From: Granulosicoccus sp.
Lineage (GTDB): Bacteria > Pseudomonadota > Gammaproteobacteria > Granulosicoccales > Granulosicoccaceae
DNA: 64,000 nucleotides
Direction: 5' to 3'
Assembly (NCBI GenBank): GCA_023301795.1
Contig: JALZVU010000004.1
Span: 29,791 to 93,790 of the forward strand
A model generated the notes under the pieces. It saw only the letters and a list, made by a program, of their open reading frames with translations. It was not told the DNA's origin and did not search any database. This document shows, one piece after another, positions 38,507 through 48,366 of this stretch (its first letter is position 1; the number at the start of each line of letters is the position of its first letter). Position numbers and translations under genes: made by a program.

Positions 38507-40183
38507 ATGGCACACCTGACTGATATCGAGATTGCTCGTGCAGCTAACAAAAAACCGATCCAGGAGATCGGTGAGAAGCTAGGCATCGCCAGTGAGCACC
38601 TATTGCCTTATGGTCACGACAAAGCCAAGGTCTCTGCAGAGTTCATTGCTGCCCAGAAAGACAAACCCAACGGCAAGCTGATTCTGGTAACCGCAATCAA
38701 CCCTACACCTGCCGGTGAAGGAAAGACGACCACAACGGTTGGCTTGGGCGATGGCCTTAACGCCATTGGCAAGAAAACGGCTGTTTGCATTCGTGAAGCA
38801 TCGCTAGGGCCTTGCTTTGGTATGAAAGGCGGTGCTGCGGGTGGTGGCTACGCGCAGGTTATCCCTATGGAGGAAATGAATCTGCATTTTACGGGCGACT
38901 TCCACGCAATTACCTCTGCACACAACCTGCTGTCAGCCATGATCGATAACCACATCTACTGGGGCAATGCTCTGGAGATCGACTCACGCCGAGTGGTGTG
39001 GCGTCGTGTACTGGACATGAATGATCGTGCCTTGCGTCAGGTTACCACTAGCCTAGGCGGCGCCACCAACGGCTTTCCACGAGAAGCAGGTTTTGACATT
39101 ACGGTGGCCTCAGAAGTTATGGCCATTTTGTGTCTTGCTAACGACCTACAAGATCTTGAGAAGCGTCTGGGTGACATTATCGTTGCATACAAGCGCGATC
39201 TAACGCCTATTTATTGCCGTGATATTCAAGCTGATGGCGCGATGACAGTGCTGCTTAAAGATGCGATGCAACCCAACCTGGTGCAAACACTGGAAAACAA
39301 CCCGGCCTTTGTACACGGTGGACCCTTCGCCAACATCGCCCATGGTTGTAACTCTGTAGTGGCCACCAAAACAGCCCTCAAGCTGGCTGACTACGTTGTC
39401 ACAGAAGCCGGTTTTGGTGCTGATCTGGGTGCTGAAAAATTCATGAACATCAAATGCCGCAAAGCCGGTATTTCACCAGATGCGGTGGTCATTGTCGCCA
39501 CAGTGCGTGCAATGAAGATGAACGGTGGCGTTGCCAAGGACGATCTGGGTACAGAAGATGTTGAAGCGGTTAACAACGGTTGTGCAAATCTGGGCAGACA
39601 TATCGAGAACATCAAGTCCTTTGGCGTGCCAGCGGTAGTTGCCATTAACCATTTTGTCACCGACACTGATGCTGAAGTGGCTGCCGTAAAAGCCTATGTG
39701 GAATCTTTGGGGTCAGAGGCCATTTTGTGCAAGCATTGGGCAAAGGGTTCCAAGGGCACTGAAGAACTTGCCAAGCGCATTGTCGAAATTGCCGAAAGCG
39801 GTGATGCTCAATTCCAGACCTTGTACCCTGATGATATGCCGCTGTTTGACAAAATTCAGACGATTGCCAAGCAGATCTATCGTGCCGATGAAGTATTGGC
39901 AGACAAGAAAGTACGTGATCAATTACGCTTGTGGGAAGAAGCCGGCTACGGCCACTTGCCTATCTGTATGGCAAAAACACAGTACAGCTTCTCTACCGAT
40001 CAAAACTTGCGTGGTGCCCCCACGGGCCATTCTGTTCCTATTCGTGAAGTGCGTTTGTCAGCGGGTGCCGGATTTGTAGTAGTGGTGTGCGGCGAGATCA
40101 TGACTATGCCAGGCCTGCCACGTGAACCTGCGGCTAAGGTTATTCGCCTTAATTCTGAGGGTGAGGTTGAAGGGCTGTTCTAG
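38507..40183 (+). CDS. fhs: Formate-tetrahydrofolate ligase
   Basis: This 558-residue cytoplasmic enzyme interconverts formate and 10-formyl-THF with ATP. The P-loop [18 protein letters not shown] and the downstream [15 protein letters not shown] are characteristic. Length is standard. An 82-bp spacer follows the formate dehydrogenase gene, and the order sox-fds-fhs suggests use in the reverse direction to release formate from the folate pool, or assimilation of formate. Which direction runs is inference. FolD and PurU are not in the window. Confidence 0.96.
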   Translation: MAHLTDIEIARAANKKPIQEIGEKLGIASEHLLPYGHDKAKVSAEFIAAQKDKPNGKLILVTAINPTPAGEGKTTTTVGLGDGLNAIGKKTAVCIREASLGPCFGMKGGAAGGGYAQVIPMEEMNLHFTGDFHAITSAHNLLSAMIDNHIYWGNALEIDSRRVVWRRVLDMNDRALRQVTTSLGGATNGFPREAGFDITVASEVMAILCLANDLQDLEKRLGDIIVAYKRDLTPIYCRDIQADGAMTVLLKDAMQPNLVQTLENNPAFVHGGPFANIAHGCNSVVATKTALKLADYVVTEAGFGADLGAEKFMNIKCRKAGISPDAVVIVATVRAMKMNGGVAKDDLGTEDVEAVNNGCANLGRHIENIKSFGVPAVVAINHFVTDTDAEVAAVKAYVESLGSEAILCKHWAKGSKGTEELAKRIVEIAESGDAQFQTLYPDDMPLFDKIQTIAKQIYRADEVLADKKVRDQLRLWEEAGYGHLPICMAKTQYSFSTDQNLRGAPTGHSVPIREVRLSAGAGFVVVVCGEIMTMPGLPREPAAKVIRLNSEGEVEGLF

Positions 40184-40264
40184 CCTGAACTATTGTTCTT
40201 ACAGGTATAATAGCGAAAGCCGTAATCGATTCCGTTTGTAAACAGGAGCAGCTTCGCTATCAAC

Positions 40265-41623
40265 ATGTCTGACAATTCTCGCGCGTATCCCGCCGACTTC
40301 ACGTTCGGCGTGGCTACGGCCGCCTATCAGATTGAGGGCGCTGCCAGTGAAGATGGACGAGGTCCATCCATCTGGGATACCTTCTCACACAATACCAAGG
40401 GCGTGCTTAACGGTGACACCGGTGATGTCGCGTGCGATCACTACCATCGATGGGAAGACGATCTAGACCTGATTGCAAGCCTTGGGGTGGACGCCTATCG
40501 TTTTTCAATATCCTGGTCTCGCTTGTTACCAACGGGCGAAGGCGCGTTAAATCAGGCAGGCGTCAATTTTTATAACCAACTTATTGATGGCTGCAAGGCA
40601 CGCAATCTTAAAGTATTTGTCACGCTGTACCATTGGGACCTACCTCAAGCTTTGGCTGATAATGGTGGCTGGGCTCATCGGAGCACGGCTGAGCATTTTG
40701 CTTATTACGCAAAAACCGTAGCTGAATTGTACGGTGACAGAATCGATACGCTGTGTACCTTTAACGAACCCTGGTGCTCATCCATACTCAGTCATCTATA
40801 CGGTGTTCATGCTCCCGGTAACACAGATCTTGACCTGACACTCGCCGTCATTCACGGCCAACATCGGGCACACGGCCTTGCTGTTCAGGCAGTACGTACA
40901 GTAATGCCTGATTTGCCATTGGGCATTGTCCTCAACTGCCAGGCTATCAGGCCCGCTAGCGATTCGCAGCAAGCCAAAGACGCAGCGCAGCGACACGATC
41001 GCTTTCACAATGGACTCTTTCTGGATCCGCTGTTCAAAGGGCACTATCCTCCGGAAATTGTGCAGCACCTTGGGAATCGTTTACCTGATGGTTGGCAAGA
41101 CGATATGGAAAGCATTCATCAGCCACTGGACTACTGGGGCTTGAACTACTACACACCTGAATACATCACCGATAGCGAAACCGGGGATGAGCCGTACCCC
41201 AATGCACAACGAGTGGAACGGCAGAACGTGCAGCGTACGGATATAGGTTGGGAAATCGATGCCAGTGCATTAACTGAACTGATGGTAAATCTGTATAACC
41301 GCTACCCGCTTCCGCCCTGCTACATCACCGAAAACGGTGCAGCCTATAATCATGGACTTGTCGACGGCGAAATCGATGACCAACCGCGTGTTGATTACCT
41401 TGAAGCCCACTTGCAAGCCGTACTGGATATCGTCGCCAAAGATATAGCACTACTGGGTTACTTTTCCTGGAGCCTGATGGACAACTTTGAATGGGCTGAA
41501 GGCTATTCCATGCGTTTTGGCTTAATACATGTGGATTATCAAACGCAAAAACGTACGTTTAAAAAGAGCGCTTACTGGTATCAGAACCTGATGAGTCACC
41601 GGGCCCTAACGTCACCAGGCTAG
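40265..41623 (+). CDS. GH1 beta-glucosidase
   Basis: This 452-residue retaining glycosidase has the acid/base Glu168 in TFNEPWC and the nucleophile Glu356 in YITENGA. It also has the N-terminal FTFGVATAAYQIEGA and the substrate-loop SWSLMDNFEWAEGYSMRFG near the end. No signal peptide is visible, so it probably hydrolyses imported cellobiose-type disaccharides in the cytoplasm. Exact glycone specificity (glucose, galactose, fucose) cannot be told. It stands alone, 81 bp after fhs. A TATAAT-like hexamer at 40207 may be its promoter -10, without a good -35. Confidence 0.92.
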   Translation: MSDNSRAYPADFTFGVATAAYQIEGAASEDGRGPSIWDTFSHNTKGVLNGDTGDVACDHYHRWEDDLDLIASLGVDAYRFSISWSRLLPTGEGALNQAGVNFYNQLIDGCKARNLKVFVTLYHWDLPQALADNGGWAHRSTAEHFAYYAKTVAELYGDRIDTLCTFNEPWCSSILSHLYGVHAPGNTDLDLTLAVIHGQHRAHGLAVQAVRTVMPDLPLGIVLNCQAIRPASDSQQAKDAAQRHDRFHNGLFLDPLFKGHYPPEIVQHLGNRLPDGWQDDMESIHQPLDYWGLNYYTPEYITDSETGDEPYPNAQRVERQNVQRTDIGWEIDASALTELMVNLYNRYPLPPCYITENGAAYNHGLVDGEIDDQPRVDYLEAHLQAVLDIVAKDIALLGYFSWSLMDNFEWAEGYSMRFGLIHVDYQTQKRTFKKSAYWYQNLMSHRALTSPG

Positions 41624-41668
41624 CATTGCACCAAAATAGTGCTTATCTGCCTTAAATACACAACCACG

Positions 41669-41710
41669 GTGTTAACTGGCAGCACAGATTGGCAAACAAA
41701 GTGTTAACAC
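41669..41710. promoter_or_regulatory. Paired GTGTTAAC motifs upstream of the HDOD gene
   Basis: GTGTTAAC occurs at 41669-41676 and within the palindrome GTGTTAACAC at 41701-41710, spaced by 32 bases (about three helical turns). This could be a binding site for a dimeric regulator of the downstream gene. Seen only once in the window at this spacing, so the call is tentative. Confidence 0.3.
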
Positions 41711-41797
41711 ATCTAATGGTAGTAACGGAGAAAAGCTACTAAAGAGCAATGCGTTCAGCACTTGCTCCCTACTTTTATAGTGACAGGCGCAAGACTA

Positions 41798-42985
41798 ATG
41801 ACAACAATCATTTTGGCAGATGGCGACAAGGATTCGCTTGGCATTCTGGCTAAGCGATTGAAAACCATCCGGTCAACGTGGGACATTATCTGCCTTAACA
41901 CCGGTGCTGAGGTGTTAGAGCGTGTAAGCGAGGGCAGCGTTGATTGTGTTGTCACAGAAATGACGCTTGCTGAAATGAGTGGATTCGATTTGTTGACTCG
42001 ACTCAAAAATGAACATCCTGAGCTCATTCGTATAACGCTCTCTGCAGATCAAGACAATGAGGTGATGCTGGAGAGCACACGCGCTAACCACCGCTTTATT
42101 AATCGCGCTGTATCGGACGATGTCCTGATAGGCGCTATAGAATGTTCAGTGAAACTGCACAAGGTATTGCAGCAGGAGTCGTTACACAGCTACATGAGTG
42201 GTATCCACGGCCTGCCTTCATTACCTGAAGTCTATCAGGACATGATGACAGAGCTAACCTCTCCACAAAGCTCCTTGTTCAATGTTGCGCGAATCATTGA
42301 GACCGATGTGGGCCTCACAGCCACCGTCTTAAAGACAGTCAACTCCGCATTTTTCGGGCTTAACCAGCCGGTTGAATCGGTGTCTCAGGGTGTCGCTTTG
42401 CTGGGTGTGCATTTAATCAAGAACGTGACCCTGACAGCCAAGGTATTTGCACAGTTCGAAGGCACTGATCTGGATACTCAGCGCTTGCGACAACTTAATG
42501 ATCAAGCCAATAAGACAGGCGCATTAACAAACCATTTTGGGCGGTTGGCCAGAGTGCCACGATCCGTAGTGGATCATGCTCAGATAGCTGGCATGCTAAG
42601 CAACATCGGCCAGTTGATTGTCATGAGCGGTAAAAACTCAGGCGTCTCGCAAGCAGAGACCACAGAGCGTATTGACCCTGAGCTTCTCGGCGCTTATCTG
42701 CTCAGGCTCTGGATGCTTCCCGACCCCGTTGTCGAGGCGGTGATGCTACAGAATGAAGTCTCTCCACAACCCATCCATACGCTAACACCGTTGCTGATCG
42801 TTAATGCGGTGCGCTATCTGGAAACGCATCTGACAAAAGTAACAGATGATGAGCAACGGCAAAGCTGCCAGGAATACCTGGAGACTATTGTGCCAAGCTC
42901 ACTGGCCGAAAAATGGCTAGAATCGTTTACAGATCTGGAGCTCCTGACAAACGGACCGGCCCCTGATCAGGCACGGGTTGCCTGA
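41798..42985 (+). CDS. Degenerate-receiver / HDOD domain protein
   Basis: This 395-residue cytoplasmic protein has an N-terminal CheY-like receiver (residues about 4-115) and a C-terminal HDOD domain (residues about 140-350, GLPSLPEVYQDMM and SVSQGVALLGVHLIKN). The receiver keeps Asp8/Asp10 but has Glu54 where the phospho-accepting Asp is expected (DCVVTEMTLAEMSG), and the conserved Lys is Arg101 (FINRA). It is therefore probably a pseudo-receiver or a locked state. HDOD domains lack the HD-GYP catalytic residues and act as signalling scaffolds. The ATG at 41798 is used rather than the TTG at 41762. Confidence 0.87.
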   Translation: MTTIILADGDKDSLGILAKRLKTIRSTWDIICLNTGAEVLERVSEGSVDCVVTEMTLAEMSGFDLLTRLKNEHPELIRITLSADQDNEVMLESTRANHRFINRAVSDDVLIGAIECSVKLHKVLQQESLHSYMSGIHGLPSLPEVYQDMMTELTSPQSSLFNVARIIETDVGLTATVLKTVNSAFFGLNQPVESVSQGVALLGVHLIKNVTLTAKVFAQFEGTDLDTQRLRQLNDQANKTGALTNHFGRLARVPRSVVDHAQIAGMLSNIGQLIVMSGKNSGVSQAETTERIDPELLGAYLLRLWMLPDPVVEAVMLQNEVSPQPIHTLTPLLIVNAVRYLETHLTKVTDDEQRQSCQEYLETIVPSSLAEKWLESFTDLELLTNGPAPDQARVA

Positions 42986-42998
42986 TCCACACGATCAA

Positions 42999-43406
42999 TT
43001 ACCCTTGACTGAAATGGCGCAATACCACCGCTGAGACGGTGGCGACCGATGCCGATAACACCGTACCCCACACCATATCAACCACGCTGACGATCGCAGG
43101 CCAATCACGTAACGTGGCCAGATTAGTCATATCGTAAGTGCCGTAGGCAAGGAACCCAACTACCGCACCATAGATTGCCACACTGGCCAGGCTCACATCG
43201 CTTTGTCCCGGACGCACGGCAAGAAACACCAGACCTGCGGTATACGCCAGATAAAACGCCGCAGCTGGCAAGGGTAGAAAATCCTTTCGCAATAAATCAC
43301 CCAACTGATTAGCATAAAACGATTTGGCGACCACTCCCAGCCAGATTCCATCGATCACCAAAAAAGCGACTACAGCCGCGCCGTACGCAATAGCAAAAGA
43401 TTTCAT
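42999..43406 (-). CDS. DUF2177 membrane protein
   Basis: This 135-residue inner-membrane protein has about four hydrophobic segments. The pattern AFLVIDGIWLGVVAKSFYANQLGDLL and FLAYGTYDMTNLATLRDWP matches DUF2177. Function is unknown. It is last in the minus-strand run that starts at the FAH hydrolase and lies 25 bp after the RluA-family gene. Confidence 0.75.
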   Translation of the reverse strand: MKSFAIAYGAAVVAFLVIDGIWLGVVAKSFYANQLGDLLRKDFLPLPAAAFYLAYTAGLVFLAVRPGQSDVSLASVAIYGAVVGFLAYGTYDMTNLATLRDWPAIVSVVDMVWGTVLSASVATVSAVVLRHFSQG

Positions 43407-43431
43407 GATAAGTCCACGCTAAGATATGCGA

Positions 43432-44115
43432 TTAAAAAGGTGCAGGGCAACGAATAGAAATGACATCGTTTGTTAAGGGATGCTCAAATTGCAGGTACTC
43501 CGCGTGCAACATGAGTCTCTGACCTGATACGGGACGATCACCCGATAAGTTCTGCCCTGACACCCCAAGACGCCCGTACAGCCTGTCCCCTTTAATCGGG
43601 TTGTCCAGCCCCATACTTGAGGCAGCATGGAGTCGAAGCTGATGGGTCCGCCCAGTCAGCGGATAAAACGTAATGGCAGCAGCATTTTGCTTATCACGTC
43701 GATGCCATAACGTTGTTGACGCTTTACCGTGTTCAAAACACACAATTTGCGAGGGCCTGTTGTCGATATCCACCCGAAGCGGCAGATGAATGCGCCCGCC
43801 TATCGCGCTCAATGGTTTTTCAAGGACAGCGCAATAGCGTTTTTTAATCAATCGACGTTCAAACTGCTGTTGCAGCGTACGGTGAATGTTCCGGGTTTTT
43901 GCAAGAATCAGCAGACCCGAGGTGTCCATGTCGAGCCGATGAACCAGCACGGAGCCGTGCAGCAAGCGATCACTGTCTAGCACACGCGTCAATACTGATC
44001 CATCTGTCGTTTTACCCGGCTGCGACAACATACCACTGGGTTTGTTGACAAGCAGCAACGCGTCGTCTTCGAATACGATCGGCAAACCTTCTATCGTAGA
44101 GTATGGTCCGTCCAC
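43432..44115 (-). CDS. RluA-family pseudouridine synthase
   Basis: This 227-residue protein has the RluA catalytic motif HRLDMDTSGLLIL with the nucleophilic aspartate, preceded by LLVNKPSGMLSQPG and followed by LTGRTHQLRLHAA. It lacks an S4 domain, like RluA and TruC. The target RNA site is not predictable. Start is a GTG immediately after the stop of the TauE-type gene, without an obvious ribosome-binding site, so translational coupling is likely. Confidence 0.85.
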   Translation of the reverse strand: MDGPYSTIEGLPIVFEDDALLLVNKPSGMLSQPGKTTDGSVLTRVLDSDRLLHGSVLVHRLDMDTSGLLILAKTRNIHRTLQQQFERRLIKKRYCAVLEKPLSAIGGRIHLPLRVDIDNRPSQIVCFEHGKASTTLWHRRDKQNAAAITFYPLTGRTHQLRLHAASSMGLDNPIKGDRLYGRLGVSGQNLSGDRPVSGQRLMLHAEYLQFEHPLTNDVISIRCPAPF

Positions 44116-44904
44116 TTAAAACACAGCCCGGCGGATAAGGTTAAGCCCCATGATGAAGAAAAACCACAACAGTAAACGCGTGAATCGCTGAGCACTGAGT
44201 CGTTTGCGAATGAGCTCGCCAATACTAAAACCCAATAACGAAGGTACGATCAGAAGCATTGAACTCAAAAACAAACCATAACTCAGCAACCCGTTTTGAA
44301 CATAGCTGAGCAGTAAAACACACGTGCCAAGCAATAGAATAACCCCGGCAGTTGCTACAAAAAGATCCTTTGGAAGGCGTCGAGCTGATAAATAAATCAA
44401 GATAGGTGGCGCCCATACACTCACCATGCCGCCCATAATACCGGCAGCAACACCGGCACCCAACTGCGCCTGCGTATCCCATTTTTCAGGTAGTAGCATG
44501 GGTTTTCCAAACAAGCTATGCAGCGCATAGATCGCAACAATACTGCCCAGCACAGCTGCGAGCACATCCGCACGAACCATCGAAGACAGCTGCGCAAAAA
44601 TTGCAATAAAGATCACCATGCTCAGCAATAACAACCACACTTGCCGAATGACCGAAATGAACCGTCGCCCCCTGATCACTTGCCACAGATTGGTAAACAG
44701 CATTGGCATTATGACGATAGTGATAGCCACGCGCGCATCGGTGAATTGGGCCAGCATGCTGACCGCAGCCGTAGGAAAGCCGATACCCAAGGTCCCTTTA
44801 ATGATACCCGCCACAAAATAAGCCACAACGGCAATTAGCAGCAAAGTGGCAGGTTCTGGCGTTGCCAACCCTTCCAGCATGATTGCCAGCAAATCACAGA
44901 TCAT
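44116..44904 (-). CDS. TauE/SafE-type anion exporter
   Basis: This 262-residue protein has about seven or eight hydrophobic segments. GIIKGTLGIGFPTAAVSML near the N-terminus and GGMVSVWAPPILIYL in the second half are the paired TauE/SafE repeats. The family is linked to sulfite, sulfoacetate and other organic anion export. It follows a UxaA-family dehydratase and an SDR on the same strand. Export of a sulfur or carboxylate product of that pathway is a guess. The ATG at 44904 is preferred over the GTG three codons upstream. Confidence 0.82.
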   Translation of the reverse strand: MICDLLAIMLEGLATPEPATLLLIAVVAYFVAGIIKGTLGIGFPTAAVSMLAQFTDARVAITIVIMPMLFTNLWQVIRGRRFISVIRQVWLLLLSMVIFIAIFAQLSSMVRADVLAAVLGSIVAIYALHSLFGKPMLLPEKWDTQAQLGAGVAAGIMGGMVSVWAPPILIYLSARRLPKDLFVATAGVILLLGTCVLLLSYVQNGLLSYGLFLSSMLLIVPSLLGFSIGELIRKRLSAQRFTRLLLWFFFIMGLNLIRRAVF

Positions 44905-44930
44905 CGTTAGCACTGCCTTCCGCAGATCTT

Positions 44931-45830
44931 CTAGCGCTCACGCCAGATAGCGTCAAGCCCTTCAACGTATGTTGGATAACGATACTCCATGTCCAGCAGC
45001 TGTTTGCTCAATGCATTGCTCACGCGTTTATTTTCGCTGTAAAACGAGCGAGCCATGTCACTGATTTCGCTGGTGGCAAAATCAACAGCGACAGGCTCAG
45101 GGCTTCCAACAAGTTGATGGGCATAGCGGATAACTTCCTGAGGGGCTGCCGGCAAGTCGTCAGTGATATTGACAACGCCATTGAAACCAGCAATTGCCGC
45201 CTTGATCGTCGCTTCAGCCAGATCAGTGACATGAATACGATTAAACACCTGCCCTTCTTTGATGAGCATGCGTGCACGTCCGTTTACCGCATCCTCAACG
45301 GCATTCCTGCCTGGCCCATAAATACCTGAGAGCCTCAGAATCGCCAGAGGCACTTTCCACGCAGTAGCGCGTGCTTGCCAGCCAAGCTCGGCTTCACGTC
45401 GCATGAGGGAGCGCATTTGCGTAGATGTACACGCAGTGGCTTCATCCACCCAGTCGCCATCGTGGTTCCCGTAAACGCCGATGGTTGATAGGTAGCCCAC
45501 CCACTCAAGATTGGGTAGCACGATGCCATCACTGCTGAAAAAACGCAGCACGGCATCATCCAATGGCGCATGTCGCTGTGGACCAGCACAAATCACAAGA
45601 TGAGTAACAAGGCTGAATTGCTGCAGCGTGTTTTCATCAATGGCCTGTTGCTTACTATCGCCTTCAATATCGCCTTCAAGGCCTGCAAAAACAGCACCTT
45701 GAATGCCGGCCTCCTGCATTTGGGCTAGCGCCGACATACTTCGACGCGTACCACATACGTCGCCACACTGAGCGGCACGATTGGCTATATGAAAACCACT
45801 AAAACCTGCACCAATAACAAGGGTATACAT
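44931..45830 (-). CDS. NAD-dependent SDR/epimerase family protein (YeeZ-like)
   Basis: This 299-residue protein starts LVIGAGFSGFHIANRA (Rossmann glycine motif) and has YLSTIGVYGNHDGDWV and LRLSGIYGPGRNAV of the extended SDR family. The usual YxxxK is not obvious; the region reads MRRREAELGW-like, as in YeeZ proteins, so catalytic activity is uncertain. The ATG at 45830 replaces the track start at 45866, and its start overlaps the end of the UxaA gene by a few bases in track terms only. The product may act on a sugar-derived intermediate of the same operon. Confidence 0.75.
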   Translation of the reverse strand: MYTLVIGAGFSGFHIANRAAQCGDVCGTRRSMSALAQMQEAGIQGAVFAGLEGDIEGDSKQQAIDENTLQQFSLVTHLVICAGPQRHAPLDDAVLRFFSSDGIVLPNLEWVGYLSTIGVYGNHDGDWVDEATACTSTQMRSLMRREAELGWQARATAWKVPLAILRLSGIYGPGRNAVEDAVNGRARMLIKEGQVFNRIHVTDLAEATIKAAIAGFNGVVNITDDLPAAPQEVIRYAHQLVGSPEPVAVDFATSEISDMARSFYSENKRVSNALSKQLLDMEYRYPTYVEGLDAIWRER

Positions 45831-45841
45831 ACGGGACTCGA

Positions 45842-47437
45842 TTACATGATAGCGCCGATCTGCCACGGCACAAATTCGTTGTCGCCCAAACCGTGCGACT
45901 CACTTAGGGTAACGCTACCTGAGGCAACTTCCAACAGGCGCTGGTAAATACGAGTGCCTACAGACTCAATAGATTCTCCATCACTGACAACCGTTCCGGC
46001 GTTGATGTCCATATCATCGCTGAGTTGGCTGTACATATCAGTATTGGTGGCAATCTTGAGGCAAGGCGCAGGCTTACTACCAAACGTTGAACCTCGTCCT
46101 GTCGTAAACGCTACAAGGTTACAGCCGGACGCTATTTGCCCTGTGACTGATGCAGGGTCGTATCCTGGCGAATCCATGAAAGCAAAACCTCTACGATCTA
46201 CTTGCTGAGCGTAACGATAGACACCGGTCAAAGGTGTTGTGCCTCCCTTGGCCACGGCTCCTAACGATTTTTCAAGGATTGTGGTGAGACCGCCCAACTT
46301 GTTCCCAGGTGATGGATTGTTGTCGAGAGAACCATTATTGCGGGCCACATACGCTTGCCACCAGGCAATGCGCTGCATGAGAGCATCAGCCACTTCCTCG
46401 CTGACAGCTCGGCCCGTGAGCAAGTGCTCTGCCCCGTAAACTTCAGGGGTCTCTGCCAATACGACGCTGCCACCTTGTTTGACAATCAGATCAGCCGCAT
46501 AGCCTAACGCAGGGTTAGCCGTAATCCCCGACCATGCATCAGAGCCACCGCACTGCAAGGCCAACGATAGCGACGATGCTGGACAGTCTGTACGTTCCAG
46601 CTTGTTAATCTGCTGCACCATCTCATCAACCAGCTGAACACCTCTGGCTATAGTTTTCACATGCCCACCAGTGGTCTGGATATTCATAGTGCGAAGCAAA
46701 GGTCCGTCAGCGAGTTTATGCGCCTTGAGCAGTTCACTTATCTGACTGGTTTCACACCCCAACCCGACAATAAGCACACCCCCGACATTGGGATGATTTG
46801 CATAACCTGCCAGCACACGCTGCAAATTGGCAAAGCCTTCACCCTCAGCATCCATCCCACATCCGGTGCCATGCGTAAACGCTGCCACGCCATCGACGTT
46901 GTCACAAGGGCTCAGTGTGCCTTCATCAAAGTGCGACGCGATCCTGTGAGCCACTGTTGCTGAGCAATTCACACTGCTGAGCACGGCAATAAAATTGCGT
47001 GTACCTACCCGCCCATCAGCGCGTTGGTAGCCTTTGAACGTGTCAGTGGCCTCAATACTAGTGGCCGCGATGTGGCTGGGCGCATGTGCGGTGGCATCGT
47101 TATTGGTGAACGACAGGTTATGGGTGTGCACATGCTCACCCGCCTTGATGTCAACGCTAGCCACGCCGATTAACTGAGCATATTTGATGACTCGCGAACC
47201 GGCAGGTAGATCGCACAGCGCTACCTTGTGACCTTTCGATATTCGCATCGACGTGCTGACACCGCTCAACAAGGCGTTGGCCTCACCGAGTGTTTCACCG
47301 GGCTTGAGTGTACGAAGTGCCACTGCAACATTGTCAGTGGCATCGAGCTGCAAAACAGCTTGAGCGGCAGACCGCGTGCCATCTAGCCAGACGACCCGAC
47401 TCTCAGTGCCTGATTTATTATCGCTTGTGCCGCTCAT
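45842..47437 (-). CDS. UxaA-family altronate dehydratase-like enzyme
   Basis: This 531-residue protein has an N-terminal SAF domain (residues about 30-105, SRVIKYAQLIGVASVDIKAGEHV) and a UxaA/GarD catalytic domain (YQRADGRVGTRNFIAVLSSVNCS, FTHGTGCGMDAEG, LQCGGSDAWSGITANPALG, NPSPGNKLGGLTTI). These enzymes dehydrate altronate, galactarate or related sugar acids; SuyB sulfo-lyases are a branch of the same fold. Neither uxaB nor uxaC is nearby. FAH, beta-hydroxyacid dehydrogenase and SDR partners suggest a different sugar acid than altronate. The specific substrate is not resolved. Confidence 0.85.
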   Translation of the reverse strand: MSGTSDNKSGTESRVVWLDGTRSAAQAVLQLDATDNVAVALRTLKPGETLGEANALLSGVSTSMRISKGHKVALCDLPAGSRVIKYAQLIGVASVDIKAGEHVHTHNLSFTNNDATAHAPSHIAATSIEATDTFKGYQRADGRVGTRNFIAVLSSVNCSATVAHRIASHFDEGTLSPCDNVDGVAAFTHGTGCGMDAEGEGFANLQRVLAGYANHPNVGGVLIVGLGCETSQISELLKAHKLADGPLLRTMNIQTTGGHVKTIARGVQLVDEMVQQINKLERTDCPASSLSLALQCGGSDAWSGITANPALGYAADLIVKQGGSVVLAETPEVYGAEHLLTGRAVSEEVADALMQRIAWWQAYVARNNGSLDNNPSPGNKLGGLTTILEKSLGAVAKGGTTPLTGVYRYAQQVDRRGFAFMDSPGYDPASVTGQIASGCNLVAFTTGRGSTFGSKPAPCLKIATNTDMYSQLSDDMDINAGTVVSDGESIESVGTRIYQRLLEVASGSVTLSESHGLGDNEFVPWQIGAIM

Positions 47438-47455
47438 CGCCCGATGCCCTTCCCT

Positions 47456-48334
47456 TTACTTGCGGATATGACGCATGACAGAGGGGACGTTGTCCTCGCC
47501 GTGACCCGCTTCCACGATCTGACTCATTCGTTTGTAGGCAGCCTCTGGCAATGTGGCATCGACACCCACCTCATCGGCCATCGCACTGAAATAGCCCATA
47601 TCCTTGTGCCCGTTTTTGATAGCGAAGGCTAACTTGCTTTCGTCGCCATTTACCGCAGATTCCATGATCCAGTCAAAGAAGTCACTGCGATTAGGACCAG
47701 CCCCCATAACCTCATGAACCAGCTTCAAATCAACACCACCCTCACGAGCGACTGCCATGGCTTCGGCTGCCAACACAGCAACTGCCATGGAGTAACCATT
47801 ATTGATCAGCTTGATTCGATGCCCAATACCCAGGCCACCCACATGGAACAGGTTTTCAGACATGGTATCTAGTAACGGCTTCGCTTGTGCAAAGTCAGCC
47901 TCACTACCGCCAGCCATCATGTTCAAGGTTCCAGACTCTGCAGCGGCCGCTGACTTACCTAACGGTACATCCATCATGGAACAGCCAGCATCGCTCAGGA
48001 TCTTACCCAGCGCCAGCGTCGAATCAGGACGTGATGTGCCACAGTCAATCAGCATGAAAGGGTTATCACCTTGGGACAAAAGGCCTTGCTCGCCTTTTAC
48101 GATTTCTTCTACTGCATCTGATGTGGTGACGCACAAAATAACGACATCACAGTGCTCACGCATTTCAGCAGGTGTCTTTACTTCGACAGCACCCATTCCC
48201 ACCAGTCGTTCCACTGGCTCGCGTCGTGTATGGCCCATAACGGTTAGCGGATAACCGCCTTTAATGACGTTAGCAGCCATGCCAACACCCATAGCGCCCA
48301 AGCCAATAAATCCGACGCGTTCTTTTTTCTGCAT
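47456..48334 (-). CDS. NAD(P)-dependent beta-hydroxyacid dehydrogenase
   Basis: This 292-residue protein has the Rossmann motif VGFIGLGAMGVGMAANV, the substrate-binding DVPLGKSAAAAESGTLNMM and the catalytic lysine region HRIKLINNGYSM. It belongs to the 3-hydroxyisobutyrate / tartronate-semialdehyde reductase / L-threonate dehydrogenase superfamily. Substrate is open. The ATG at 48334 (MQKKERVGF) has a GAGAG site, whereas the track start at 48346 is a TTG. It is transcribed between the FAH gene and the UxaA gene. Confidence 0.86.
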   Translation of the reverse strand: MQKKERVGFIGLGAMGVGMAANVIKGGYPLTVMGHTRREPVERLVGMGAVEVKTPAEMREHCDVVILCVTTSDAVEEIVKGEQGLLSQGDNPFMLIDCGTSRPDSTLALGKILSDAGCSMMDVPLGKSAAAAESGTLNMMAGGSEADFAQAKPLLDTMSENLFHVGGLGIGHRIKLINNGYSMAVAVLAAEAMAVAREGGVDLKLVHEVMGAGPNRSDFFDWIMESAVNGDESKLAFAIKNGHKDMGYFSAMADEVGVDATLPEAAYKRMSQIVEAGHGEDNVPSVMRHIRK

Positions 48335-48366
48335 GCTAACTCTCAAGTTGTTGGAAGGTGGAATTT

